Position numbers and translations under genes: made by a program. A stretch of 6,498 nucleotides of DNA from an uncultured Chloroflexota bacterium (GTDB lineage Bacteria; Chloroflexota; Dehalococcoidia; UBA3495): the NCBI GenBank assembly GCA_913031095.1, contig CAJWGH010000064.1:1-6498 (forward strand). Direction: 5' to 3'. Positions 1 through 5,956 of this stretch are shown here, piece after piece (the first letter of the stretch is position 1; each line of letters starts with the position of its first letter). The notes below the pieces were generated by a model. The model saw only the letters and a list, made by a program, of their open reading frames with translations, ran no database searches and was not told where the DNA came from.

Positions 1-73
1 CGGCGAAGTCCAGTGTCCCAATGTTTTCCCGATAACACAAGAAGTTACTGAGAGTAAGCCTGAGGGGTATCAT
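1..73 (-). CDS. sbcC: SbcC/Rad50-type nuclease ATPase subunit, N-terminal fragment (runs off left edge)
   Basis: On the minus strand an ATG at 73-71 opens a frame that stays open to base 1, giving 24 codons that begin MIPLRLTLSNFLCYREN and continue through TLDF. This is the characteristic first beta-strand and turn of SbcC/Rad50/SMC-type ABC ATPases (pattern 'M.PL.L.L.NF..Y....TLDF'), which lies just upstream of the Walker A motif; Walker A itself would lie outside the window. In the family, SbcC pairs with the SbcD nuclease to process double-strand breaks and hairpin DNA in the cytoplasm. The start is supported by GAGG (82-85 on plus as CCTC) eight bases before the ATG. The same frame extends upstream of the ATG to about base 193, but that translation is Gly/Ser-rich and looks non-coding. 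RecF or another SMC-like ATPase is possible from so short a piece. SbcC fits best. Confidence 0.72.
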   Translation of the reverse strand, partial: MIPLRLTLSNFLCYRENIGTLDFA

Positions 74-81
74 TAAGAGGG

Positions 82-85
82 CCTC
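82..85 (-). promoter_or_regulatory. Ribosome binding site of the sbcC fragment
   Basis: The minus strand reads GAGG here, eight bases before the ATG at 73. It is short but well spaced, and it favours this ATG over the in-frame GTG further upstream (plus 170-172). It sits inside a small hairpin (79-83 pairing with 91-95), which could mask it in the transcript; that masking is inferred only. Confidence 0.45.
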
Positions 86-196
86 AGATGGGCCCGATAT
101 TTCACCGGAAAAGCCGGAGGAAAACCGCCCACTACAACCTCCACCACTCCAAAAAGGTGCTCTCGATTTCACGTTATGTCGACCGAAGACCGGTTA

Positions 197-205
197 ATCT
201 TAGCA
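197..205 (-). promoter_or_regulatory. Weak candidate extended -10 promoter for sbcC
   Basis: The minus strand reads TGCTAAGAT, an extended -10 (TGn followed by TAAGAT, four of six matches to TATAAT). The -35 position at suitable spacing (TCAAAA around 220-225) does not resemble TTGACA. If real, it would give an sbcC leader of roughly 115 bases containing the small hairpins at 105-117 and 79-95. This is a guess guided only by the -10 match. Confidence 0.22.
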
Positions 206-265
206 TAGCGTACGGGGCCTTTTGATGGGCTTAACGAGCCCGATGTTTAATCAGAGCAAGACGAT

Positions 266-294
266 TGGCAGTTTGTTCTGCCAGAGTGAATCAC
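266..294. repeat. Hairpin plus adjoining palindrome upstream of the ffh promoter
   Basis: TGGCAG (266-271) and CTGCCA (278-283) form a perfect six-base stem around a six-base loop. Three bases after its start-of-pair end comes the odd palindrome GTGAATCAC (286-294). The pair ends about 12 bases before the -35 element of the ffh promoter, where an activator or repressor site would lie. No U-tract follows, so a terminator is unlikely. Function is unknown. Confidence 0.3.
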
Positions 295-305
295 CTTTGT
301 CCGTC

Positions 306-335
306 TTGACCCTGTAACACAGCCGAGCCTACAAT
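306..335 (+). promoter_or_regulatory. Sigma-70-type promoter of ffh
   Basis: TTGACC at 306-311 (five of six to TTGACA) and TACAAT at 330-335 (five of six to TATAAT) are separated by 18 bases. Transcription would start near 342, leaving a leader of about 30 bases before the ffh ATG. A second -10-like TAATAAT lies at 339-345 but has no matching -35. The quality of both boxes and their position make this the best-supported promoter in the window, and a near-consensus promoter suits a housekeeping gene. Confidence 0.65.
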
Positions 336-371
336 CGGTAATAATCCACCCGAAATCTAGCCAGAGCAGAT

Positions 372-1709
372 ATGTTTGAGAACCTGACCGATCGATTGAC
401 TGGAATCCTGAATAAGCTGACCAGCAAGGGACGCCTCACCGAAAGCGATGTTGACGAAGCCCTTGCCCTAGTCCGCCGATCCCTGTTGGAAGCCGACGTA
501 AATTTCCGGGTCGCGCGGGATTTCGTGGCCGCAGTGAAAGAGCGGGCTATCGGCTCAGACGTTCTGGAAAGCCTCTCCCCTGGCCAGCAGGTCGTGAAGA
601 TCGTCCAAGATGAGCTGACCCAACTGCTCAGCGGTGGCGACAACTCCCTGACTCTTTCCAGCCAACCGGTCACGGCTATCATGCTGGTGGGACTGCAAGG
701 ATCAGGTAAAACGACCACTGCCGCCAAGCTGGCGCTCCACCTGCGCCGAGAAAGTCACAAGTCTCTGCTCATAGCCGCTGACCTGCGGCGCCCTGCCGCC
801 ATCCAGCAACTGGAGACTCTAGGCAAACAGTTAGATATCCCGGTCTATTCAGAAGATCCAAAGTCTTCCACGGTCGTCCAGGTTGCCAAGAACGGCCTTG
901 AGAAGGCTCGCCAACTTGGAGTCAACTGGGCCATCATCGACACCGGCGGCCGGATCCAGATAGACGAAGATCTGATGCAGGAACTGGACGACGTTAAGAA
1001 GGCTATCAATCCCCAAGAAGTGATTCTGGTAGTGGACGCCATGACCGGTCAGGAAGCGGTCAACGCCGCCGAAGGGTTCCACGAGCGTGTGAATCTCACT
1101 GGCCTAATCATGTCAAAGATGGATGGTGATGCCCGTGGAGGCGCGGCTCTGTCTATTACCCGAGTGACCGGCGTGCCCATCAAATTCTTGGGAGTTGGTG
1201 AGAGGCCCGACGGCTTGGAAGCCTACCACCCAGATCGGCTGGCCTCCCGAATCCTTGCCATGGGAGACATTCTGACCCTTATCGAGAAGGCTCAGGAAGC
1301 GGTGGACGATAAACAGGCCGAGGAAATGGAGCGCAAGTTCCGCCAGGCCAGTTTCGACCTTGAGGACTTTTTAACTCAGATTCAGAGCGTGAAGAAGATG
1401 GGCTCGCTATCTTCCGTGATGGAGATGATTCCCGGTATGGGACAACTCAGCAAGAAGATGCCAATGGGAGACCTGGACGACGGGCGCGTCGAGCGCATAG
1501 AAGCCATAATCCGGTCAATGACTCCCCAAGAACGCCAAAGGCCTGAGATCCTAAACGGGAGCCGCCGCCGGCGTATCTCCAAGGGCAGCGGCACCACTCC
1601 TGCAGACGTGAACCAACTGCTGAACCAGTTCAAACAGACTCAGAAGATGATGAAGCAGATGTCCAAGTCCCGTAACCCCATGCAGCTTATGAAGATGCTG
1701 AAAGGCTAA
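372..1709 (+). CDS. ffh: Signal recognition particle protein Ffh (SRP54 GTPase)
   Basis: Ffh binds SRP RNA and the signal sequences of nascent proteins, then docks with the receptor FtsY at the membrane in a GTP-dependent cycle. The 445-residue product has the full family order. An N-domain helical bundle (about 1-95) is followed by the G domain with P-loop GLQGSGKTT (107-115), DLRRPAA (137-143), the G3 motif DTGGR (190-194), the G4 motif SKMD within SKMDGDARGG (248-257) and the closing loop GVGERPDGLEAYHPDR (274-289). A methionine-rich M domain follows, with its signal-binding finger near 340-366 and the RNA-binding helix-turn-helix around PEILNGSRRRRISKGSGT (391-408). Length is normal. G3 is usually DTAGR, so the Ala-to-Gly change at residue 192 is unusual. 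The ribosome binding site is weak (AGAG at 363-366), but the ATG matches the family N-terminus. The gene is transcribed from its own promoter and is followed by a terminator. Confidence 0.98.
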   Translation: MFENLTDRLTGILNKLTSKGRLTESDVDEALALVRRSLLEADVNFRVARDFVAAVKERAIGSDVLESLSPGQQVVKIVQDELTQLLSGGDNSLTLSSQPVTAIMLVGLQGSGKTTTAAKLALHLRRESHKSLLIAADLRRPAAIQQLETLGKQLDIPVYSEDPKSSTVVQVAKNGLEKARQLGVNWAIIDTGGRIQIDEDLMQELDDVKKAINPQEVILVVDAMTGQEAVNAAEGFHERVNLTGLIMSKMDGDARGGAALSITRVTGVPIKFLGVGERPDGLEAYHPDRLASRILAMGDILTLIEKAQEAVDDKQAEEMERKFRQASFDLEDFLTQIQSVKKMGSLSSVMEMIPGMGQLSKKMPMGDLDDGRVERIEAIIRSMTPQERQRPEILNGSRRRRISKGSGTTPADVNQLLNQFKQTQKMMKQMSKSRNPMQLMKMLKG

Positions 1710-1733
1710 CTACCGCGGCACTGCTAAATGTTC

Positions 1734-1792
1734 GGCGGCAAAGTCTGTGTTTGAGCGTCTTACATTCATCTAATCTCCTTTGCTGCCTTTTC
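1734..1792 (+). terminator. Long-loop hairpin with short T-run after ffh
   Basis: GGCGGCAAAG (1734-1743) pairs with CTTTGCTGCC (1778-1787), giving ten pairs including one G-U. TTTTC follows at once. The 34-base loop is long for an intrinsic terminator, so this may be a transcript-end stabilising structure or chance. A better terminator lies about 45 bases downstream. Confidence 0.35.
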
Positions 1793-1833
1793 AAGGCCCC
1801 TTAGCTTCAAACTAACAGACCGTAAAGCACCTC

Positions 1834-1873
1834 AAAATCTTCCCTAAATATAGACCATTTAGGAGAGGTTTTT
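1834..1873 (+). terminator. Intrinsic terminator downstream of ffh, abutting the lipoprotein gene
   Basis: The 5' arm 1838-1849 (TCTTCCCTAAAT) pairs with 1857-1868 (ATTTAGGAGAGG) around the seven-base loop ATAGACC; the stem has two G-U pairs and one mismatch (C1842 opposite A1864). AAAA (1834-1837) precedes the stem and TTTTT (1869-1873) follows it, the classical arrangement of a rho-independent terminator that can work in both directions. It ends only 23 bases before the lipoprotein ATG. It would therefore end ffh transcripts, or attenuate read-through into the lipoprotein gene. The AGGAGAGG in the 3' arm looks like a Shine-Dalgarno sequence but is 28 bases from the ATG with no start codon at proper spacing. 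Confidence 0.65.
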
Positions 1874-1896
1874 CATCACCGAAAGGCCTGAAGGAA

Positions 1897-2400
1897 ATGA
1901 CTGCGACCTTAGTAAGGATAGTTCCAGTATTAGCTGTGATGGCGTTGCTGCTAACCATGACTGCCTGTGACGGTGGAGGTGATGCTGATGTGCTGCATCG
2001 AGGCAGTATTCCCCCCAAAGATCTTGAATTGAAATCTGAGATGCAAGAGGAACTGTTTGCGCTCGCAAATAATAGAGATGGATGGTTCTTGGCCAGTGAT
2101 ATGACTACCGAAGCGTTGGAGGGATTATATGATAGCTGGTCGTTAATTTGCCGGAGCGAGACTTCCCTGGCTGACTATAAGGGATTGGTCTTTGAGGTTG
2201 TAAGGCCTTGGTTTCTGGAGACGATTACGATGGATTTAAAAGATGCCCAAGAAGCCGACCGCTATTACAAATTGAAAAGTTGGAATTCTCCCTGGGCTTA
2301 CGTCGAACAGACATGGAAGATCGGCAACAAGATAGTCTGGGGCCCTGAACTGCAGTTGTTCCTAATAGAATCAGGTGCGTGGCGTTATCACGACTGTTAA
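1897..2400 (+). CDS. Small exported lipoprotein, possibly NTF2-like fold, function unknown
   Basis: The 167-residue product begins with a short basic segment (R7), then a hydrophobic stretch (8-20) ending LTMTAC, a lipobox with cleavage before C24; Met at -3 is less usual than Leu but tolerated. A Gly/Asp linker (25-31) leads into a soluble domain of about 130 residues. That domain has alternating helical and strand character, with YDSWSLICRSETSLADYKG (78-96) and a C-terminus ESGAWRYHDC (158-167). The shape 'helix with Y..L...CR, then a final strand with W' recalls NTF2/SnoaL-like domains of actinobacterial and Chloroflexota lipoproteins; this is inference. C85 and C167 could form a disulfide outside the cell. 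AAGGAA abuts the ATG, closer than ideal. The gene looks more AT-rich than its neighbours, and its promoter is unclear because a terminator lies just upstream. No function can be assigned. Confidence 0.72.
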   Translation: MTATLVRIVPVLAVMALLLTMTACDGGGDADVLHRGSIPPKDLELKSEMQEELFALANNRDGWFLASDMTTEALEGLYDSWSLICRSETSLADYKGLVFEVVRPWFLETITMDLKDAQEADRYYKLKSWNSPWAYVEQTWKIGNKIVWGPELQLFLIESGAWRYHDC

Positions 2401-2415
2401 GTCAGGCACAACACA

Positions 2416-2459
2416 AGGGGGCATGGCCCGACAATTCTGGGCAGCACATGCCACTCCCT
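2416..2459. terminator. Imperfect hairpin between convergent genes, possible bidirectional transcription end
   Basis: The 5' arm AGGG-GGCATG-GCCC (2416-2429) pairs with GGGC (2439-2442), CATGCC (2447-2452) and CCCT (2456-2459). The 3' side carries bulges AGCA (2443-2446) and ACT (2453-2455), and the loop is nine bases. It lies between the lipoprotein stop and the end of the minus-strand cluster, where a terminator for both is expected. No T-tract follows on either strand, so if it works it is not a textbook intrinsic terminator. The remaining bases to 2548 show nothing else. Confidence 0.3.
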
Positions 2460-2548
2460 CACTTCAACGTCAACTCAGTGTCGGAGGGCCGGAGGTTCTT
2501 AGATGGTCGATACACAACCGGTTCTATGAACGTGGCTAATTCACAGAA

Positions 2549-3991
2549 TCATGTCCGACTGCCTTCATCGACGTATGACGTGGCGCCCACCGTGGATATT
2601 TTTATCTGCTGGCGGTAAACCTCACCGCCCATGTCGGCTTCTGATTGGTGGGATTCTGTGCGCCAGTCCGAGCCATCAGCTCCTGGCCCATCGGACAGCG
2701 CTTCCTCAAGAACCCTTCCGTGCATAGCTGTCTCGCCTGATATGTCTAGAATCCTGAGTATGGTTGGAGTCAAGTCCAAATTACCTGACGGAACTTGAGA
2801 CCTGATATTAGATTTGAATCCGGGGCCGGCGGCGAACAAGATATTATTCATCTCATGACGGCTCATGGATCCATGTTGGCCCATACCTGGCTCGCCATAG
2901 GTCGCATACGCCGTGCCGAGATACCCTGCTTCATTGGCTGCCGAATCCCAGGCGAACGAGACAGTGAGCTCGGGCGCCCGTGGGCCCTGGTTACCCACCA
3001 ATGAAGCCGGTAGAGTCCCAGCGATACCTCCGACAGCATCCGAAGCGGTAACTGTGCCACACCAAGGCTGTCCCATGAGCCACGAAGCCAATCGCCGGGC
3101 CGTTTCTAAGTCCCCTGGCGGTGTGTATAAGAGGGCCGCGCCACCGTTTTGAGCAACTATCACCCCATTTGCCTCTCCTCCAGGCCGGAACCCGGCATCT
3201 CTCATCAAGGCTTCAACATCAACATTCCCAGTTATGGTCGAGTAGCCGTGGTCTGAAGCAACTATGACGTTCGTCTCATCGGTGCGGCCTGTTTCCTGCA
3301 ACCAACGAAGCACATCCCCGAACTGCCCGTCTGCTTCCTTGATCGCAGTGTCGGATAAGCTAGAACCAACCCCAGAAGCATGTTGGGCCTTGTCCGGCTC
3401 CGAAGACCAAATCAACGCCACAGCCGGGTCTCGTTCAGGAAGAACGTATTCGGTCATGATCCGAGTGGCGTGAGCCAATCTCGGAGTATTGGGCACCTTT
3501 TCTTCCGGCCACGGACCAAACCGGTCAATCAAAGATTCATGAAGATCTCTGGGCAAGGCGAATGTTGGGTGGATAGTCGCTCCTCCTGAATCTTCGGCTG
3601 TTGGGTTATGGAGATATGCGTTGCCACTGGTCCCTACGCCGATGGCTACGTATTCTTTGCCGTGGCGCACAAGAATCTCAGCTAAAGTTGGCGCTAAGAG
3701 CACTGGCACACCGACCTTCGCAACCTTACTCAGTTCTGGCTCCATGGCCCCTATCGCGTTATACGGGTCGAATTCTCTGATCAGAAGCCTGTTTCCAGCC
3801 AAGCCATGTCCTCCTGGGTCCATGCCGGTGACCATGCTAGAACAGTTGACGCGGGTTACAGACGGAAATACCGCATGATGATTGACGAATGTCACTCCAT
3901 TAGCGGCAAAGGCCGAAAGATTAGGCATCAGCCGGGTATTTACCTGGGCCGGTTGGAGTCCGTCAAATACGAAAACTAGAACAGAGGACAT
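2549..3991 (-). CDS. Alkaline-phosphatase-superfamily phosphodiesterase (type I phosphodiesterase / nucleotide pyrophosphatase family)
   Basis: Two-metal hydrolase of the NPP-like branch, which cleaves phosphodiester or phosphomonoester bonds. The 480-residue product carries the metal and nucleophile set in order: D10 in VFVFDGLQP, nucleophile T46 in FPSVTRVN followed by SSMVTG and the HGLAGN turn (62-67), D200 and H204 in SSEPDKAQH, D247-H248 in ASDHGYS, and H373 in GQHGS. FPSVTRVN aligns with the TFPN nucleophile region of nucleotide pyrophosphatases. There is no signal peptide: the first catalytic Asp is only ten residues in, so it is probably cytosolic. The catalytic fold ends near residue 430, and about 50 further residues (YRQQ, YVDEG near the end) form a C-terminal tail. 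It is last in the minus-strand operon, 26 bases after the oxidoreductase gene, with a weak purine-rich ribosome site (GAGAGAAG). Substrate cannot be told from sequence; phosphonoacetate- or phosphoglycerate-type activities also occur in the superfamily. Confidence 0.9.
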   Translation of the reverse strand: MSSVLVFVFDGLQPAQVNTRLMPNLSAFAANGVTFVNHHAVFPSVTRVNCSSMVTGMDPGGHGLAGNRLLIREFDPYNAIGAMEPELSKVAKVGVPVLLAPTLAEILVRHGKEYVAIGVGTSGNAYLHNPTAEDSGGATIHPTFALPRDLHESLIDRFGPWPEEKVPNTPRLAHATRIMTEYVLPERDPAVALIWSSEPDKAQHASGVGSSLSDTAIKEADGQFGDVLRWLQETGRTDETNVIVASDHGYSTITGNVDVEALMRDAGFRPGGEANGVIVAQNGGAALLYTPPGDLETARRLASWLMGQPWCGTVTASDAVGGIAGTLPASLVGNQGPRAPELTVSFAWDSAANEAGYLGTAYATYGEPGMGQHGSMSRHEMNNILFAAGPGFKSNIRSQVPSGNLDLTPTILRILDISGETAMHGRVLEEALSDGPGADGSDWRTESHQSEADMGGEVYRQQIKISTVGATSYVDEGSRT

Positions 3992-4017
3992 ACTTCTCTC
4001 AGACCAACTTCAGATTC

Positions 4018-5010
4018 TTACGGGGCCAAAGCTTGAATGGTACGCTCATAGGATTCCTTCATGTCTCCCACGGTTAATGGGGCGATCACGGGTTTGGTCA
4101 GACCCATCTCCCGCAATTGCTCGATCCGTGCCCGGCAGACTTCCGCAGGGCCAACTACTCCCAACTCCGACTGCATTTTGTCACCGATTGACGCGGCCGT
4201 GGCTGGGTTATAGGCATGATCCCAACCCGACTGCACTCCTATCATCTCCGCCCGGAACCCAGTATTCCGAAAGAATGATTGATAGTGGATACCGTTTGCA
4301 TACCTGGCAATCTCCCGCTGTAGGCTAGCACGACCCGCTTCCAGATCATCAGTAACTGCGACTCGCAGATAACCCGATATCGCCACATCTGAAGGATCCC
4401 GACCGGCTCTGGTTGACCCTTCCCTCACAAGTTGGATAGCCTGCTCAAGATAACTTGCGGCAGTCCAACTCAACAACACTCCATCGGCTATGGTTCCGGC
4501 CAACTGCAGCATGCGAGGGCCCAAAGCCGCTAGATAGATAGGGACATCGCCCTTGGGGTTTGCGTCACCCAGTGTGGCCCTTTTTACCGTGATTGCCTTG
4601 CCTTGATGATTAACCTCTTCACCTTTCAACAAAGCGCGCACGATATGGACCATATCCGAGAGGTGCTCCATCGGTTGGCTATAGGCCACCCCGTGTCCGT
4701 CTTCGGTGGCAGGGCGGTTTCCTACGCCCAAACCCAGGATGAACCGTCCATCGGAAGAGGCGGCCAGCCCAGCCGAGGACATGGCTGTTATCAAAGGCGT
4801 TCTTGAGAACATCGGCAATATGCCGGTACCCAAGCCGATACGGCTTGTGATCGATGCGATGGCTGTGAGTTGGGTCAGGGAATCCCGTCCAGAACCCTCC
4901 GTCATCCAGACCTCACCATAACCCGATTCTTCGGCCATTCTGCCAAGGTACTGGATATCCACCGTGCTCATCTGAGTTTCGTTCCCAAGTCTAAGTCCTA
5001 GAAACGACAT
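4018..5010 (-). CDS. LLM-class (luciferase-like) F420- or FMN-dependent oxidoreductase
   Basis: The 330-residue product is a single TIM-barrel of the bacterial-luciferase superfamily, with normal length. Typical features are the N-terminal strand MSFLGLRLGN, the segment GYGEVWMTEG (30-39), RIGLGTGILPMFSRTP (57-72), GRFILGLGVGN (88-98), and VPIYLAALGPRMLQLAG followed by IADGVLLSW (156-182). These segments resemble F420-dependent members (methylene-tetrahydromethanopterin reductase-like), but FMN use cannot be excluded. Members oxidise or reduce diverse organic substrates in the cytoplasm, and the substrate here is unknown. The start is well supported by AAAGGAGAA spaced a few bases before the ATG. 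It follows the glycosylase gene by 28 bases and precedes the phosphodiesterase by 26, so co-transcription is likely. Paralogues of this family are abundant in SAR202-type Chloroflexota and in actinobacteria. Confidence 0.93.
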   Translation of the reverse strand: MSFLGLRLGNETQMSTVDIQYLGRMAEESGYGEVWMTEGSGRDSLTQLTAIASITSRIGLGTGILPMFSRTPLITAMSSAGLAASSDGRFILGLGVGNRPATEDGHGVAYSQPMEHLSDMVHIVRALLKGEEVNHQGKAITVKRATLGDANPKGDVPIYLAALGPRMLQLAGTIADGVLLSWTAASYLEQAIQLVREGSTRAGRDPSDVAISGYLRVAVTDDLEAGRASLQREIARYANGIHYQSFFRNTGFRAEMIGVQSGWDHAYNPATAASIGDKMQSELGVVGPAEVCRARIEQLREMGLTKPVIAPLTVGDMKESYERTIQALAP

Positions 5011-5014
5011 GCTG

Positions 5015-5023
5015 TTCTCCTTT
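5015..5023 (-). promoter_or_regulatory. Strong ribosome binding site of the LLM oxidoreductase
   Basis: The minus strand reads AAAGGAGAA, with core AGGAG at 5017-5021 six bases from the ATG at 5010. It is the best Shine-Dalgarno sequence in the window and fixes the start of this gene. It suggests that this gene is translated more strongly than its operon partners, whose sites are weak. Confidence 0.75.
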
Positions 5024-5038
5024 TTTTGGTGAGGCGAA

Positions 5039-5956
5039 TCACCCTGCCCCAGTTCTCAGGGCGCTAAAAAGATAGACAGTAGCAAAGGTCCGGTAAGGGG
5101 ACCACCTTTGAGCGATACCCTCAACCTGAGCGTCCGTCACATCTTCACCGCCTGTGAAGAGACGCGAGACTATTCTCCTCAACGCCAGGTCCCCAAGTGG
5201 CAGTGCGTCGGGCCTGCCCACTGCCCGGATTAACACCCACTGTGCGGTCCAGATCCCCACGCCACGCAGGGACACCAGCTTGTCGACGATCTCTCCGTCA
5301 GACAATTCATCCAGGTCTTCCAGCCCCACAGAGGTGTCTAAGGTCGAACCCGCCAGGCCGTGAACGTATTCCGACTTCCGCTGAGTCAGTTTCATGGTAT
5401 GAAGTTCGGCGGGTGACGACGCCCAGATGGACTCGGGTCTAGGGAAGGCGTAGTATGTCTGGCCGTCAAACTGGGCTCTGGGGCCAAACGTTTCGATAAG
5501 AAGCGTCCGGATGATTCGGGCTACGCCAGTGGATATCTGCTGGCCTAGTACCGCCAACACCAAAGCTTCGAACACCGTGGCAGTATGAGGCAGATGTAGG
5601 CCATAAAATTGTTCCACAAGGCCTGCCATGGACTTGTCAGCCTTACCGAGTTCGTAGAACGGTAACAAATCCTGATCCACTCCCAGTAGCCAGGAGACCC
5701 TCGACTTGGCCAATGCTACATCATTGGGGTCTAGGTCCGAGCCTTGCAGTTCCACAGTCAACTCTGGGGATTCAACCGAGCCGGAAGACCACACCGAGGC
5801 CAATACCAACTTGTTCCCCAGATCCAGCAGCCGGCGGTAGACGCCGTCTTCCATCGTGTCAGTACCGTACCGACTCTGGAAGTAGGTGTGGTAGCCGGCG
5901 GTAAACTCGAAATCGAAGGGCGCCACAGGCCATATGGTGGTGCTCACGCAGTCCAT
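5039..5956 (-). CDS. alkA: DNA-3-methyladenine glycosylase II / AlkA-like HhH-GPD base-excision glycosylase
   Basis: Removes alkylated purines from DNA as the first step of base-excision repair. The product is 305 residues from the ATG at 5956, close to AlkA length. The N-terminal third (about 1-110) is the AlkA-type beta domain. The HhH-GPD domain follows, with VLAVLGQQIS (133-142), the helix-hairpin-helix LRGVGIWTAQWVL (230-242), and the GPD element RPDALPLGD (248-256), whose last Asp (D256) occupies the catalytic position, followed by LALRR. No Cys-rich iron-sulfur motif is visible, which argues against endonuclease III or MutY. A GTG directly before the ATG (5957-5959) is an equally possible start, adding one residue. 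The ATG overlaps the stop of the upstream gene as TGATG and there is no good Shine-Dalgarno site, so translation is probably coupled to thpR. Confidence 0.9.
   Translation of the reverse strand: MDCVSTTIWPVAPFDFEFTAGYHTYFQSRYGTDTMEDGVYRRLLDLGNKLVLASVWSSGSVESPELTVELQGSDLDPNDVALAKSRVSWLLGVDQDLLPFYELGKADKSMAGLVEQFYGLHLPHTATVFEALVLAVLGQQISTGVARIIRTLLIETFGPRAQFDGQTYYAFPRPESIWASSPAELHTMKLTQRKSEYVHGLAGSTLDTSVGLEDLDELSDGEIVDKLVSLRGVGIWTAQWVLIRAVGRPDALPLGDLALRRIVSRLFTGGEDVTDAQVEGIAQRWSPYRTFATVYLFSALRTGAG

Larger units (their letters stand above)
74..371. other. Divergent intergenic region between sbcC (left) and ffh (right)
   Basis: No credible gene lies in these 298 bases, and no tRNA or SRP-RNA core motif was seen. 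The region holds the ffh promoter near its right end and several small inverted repeats: GGGCC/GGCCC at 79-83/91-95, CCGG/CCGG at 105-108/114-117, GGGCT/AGCCC at 227-231/237-241, and TGGCAG/CTGCCA at 266-271/278-283. The last is followed directly by the palindrome GTGAATCAC (286-294). On the minus strand 138-150 is G-rich with closely spaced GG pairs. The region probably contains both divergent promoters and the untranslated leaders. Whether any repeat is an operator cannot be decided from sequence alone. Confidence 0.6.

Noticed and set aside
101..120. CCGGAAAAGCCGGAGG as an SRP RNA (4.5S) core near ffh
   Set aside because: It superficially recalls the GGAA tetraloop region, but the conserved flanking bases (CAGG.CCGGAAGG.AGCAGC type) and long helix are missing. 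It is only a four-base stem.
138..150. G-quadruplex on the minus strand upstream of sbcC
   Set aside because: Only two-base G runs (GGAGTGGTGGAGG) occur, which would form at most a weak two-tier structure. There is no other support.
329..727. A 132-codon minus-strand frame antisense to ffh
   Set aside because: Its composition (Ser, Arg, Thr) is that of a shadow of ffh, and it runs through the ffh promoter region.
1861..1868. AGGAGAGG as the ribosome binding site of the lipoprotein gene
   Set aside because: It lies 28 bases from the ATG, no in-frame ATG, GTG or TTG is found at proper spacing, and it forms the 3' arm of a terminator hairpin.
2379..2618. A 79-codon plus-strand frame across the convergent gap
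   Set aside because: It overlaps the lipoprotein end and the phosphodiesterase end, has no ribosome site, and its translation looks like no protein family.
3882..4328. A 148-codon plus-strand frame spanning two minus-strand genes
   Set aside because: It is antisense to the phosphodiesterase start and the oxidoreductase end, both of which have clear family motifs. Its translation is Pro/Arg/Ser-rich with no recognisable domain.
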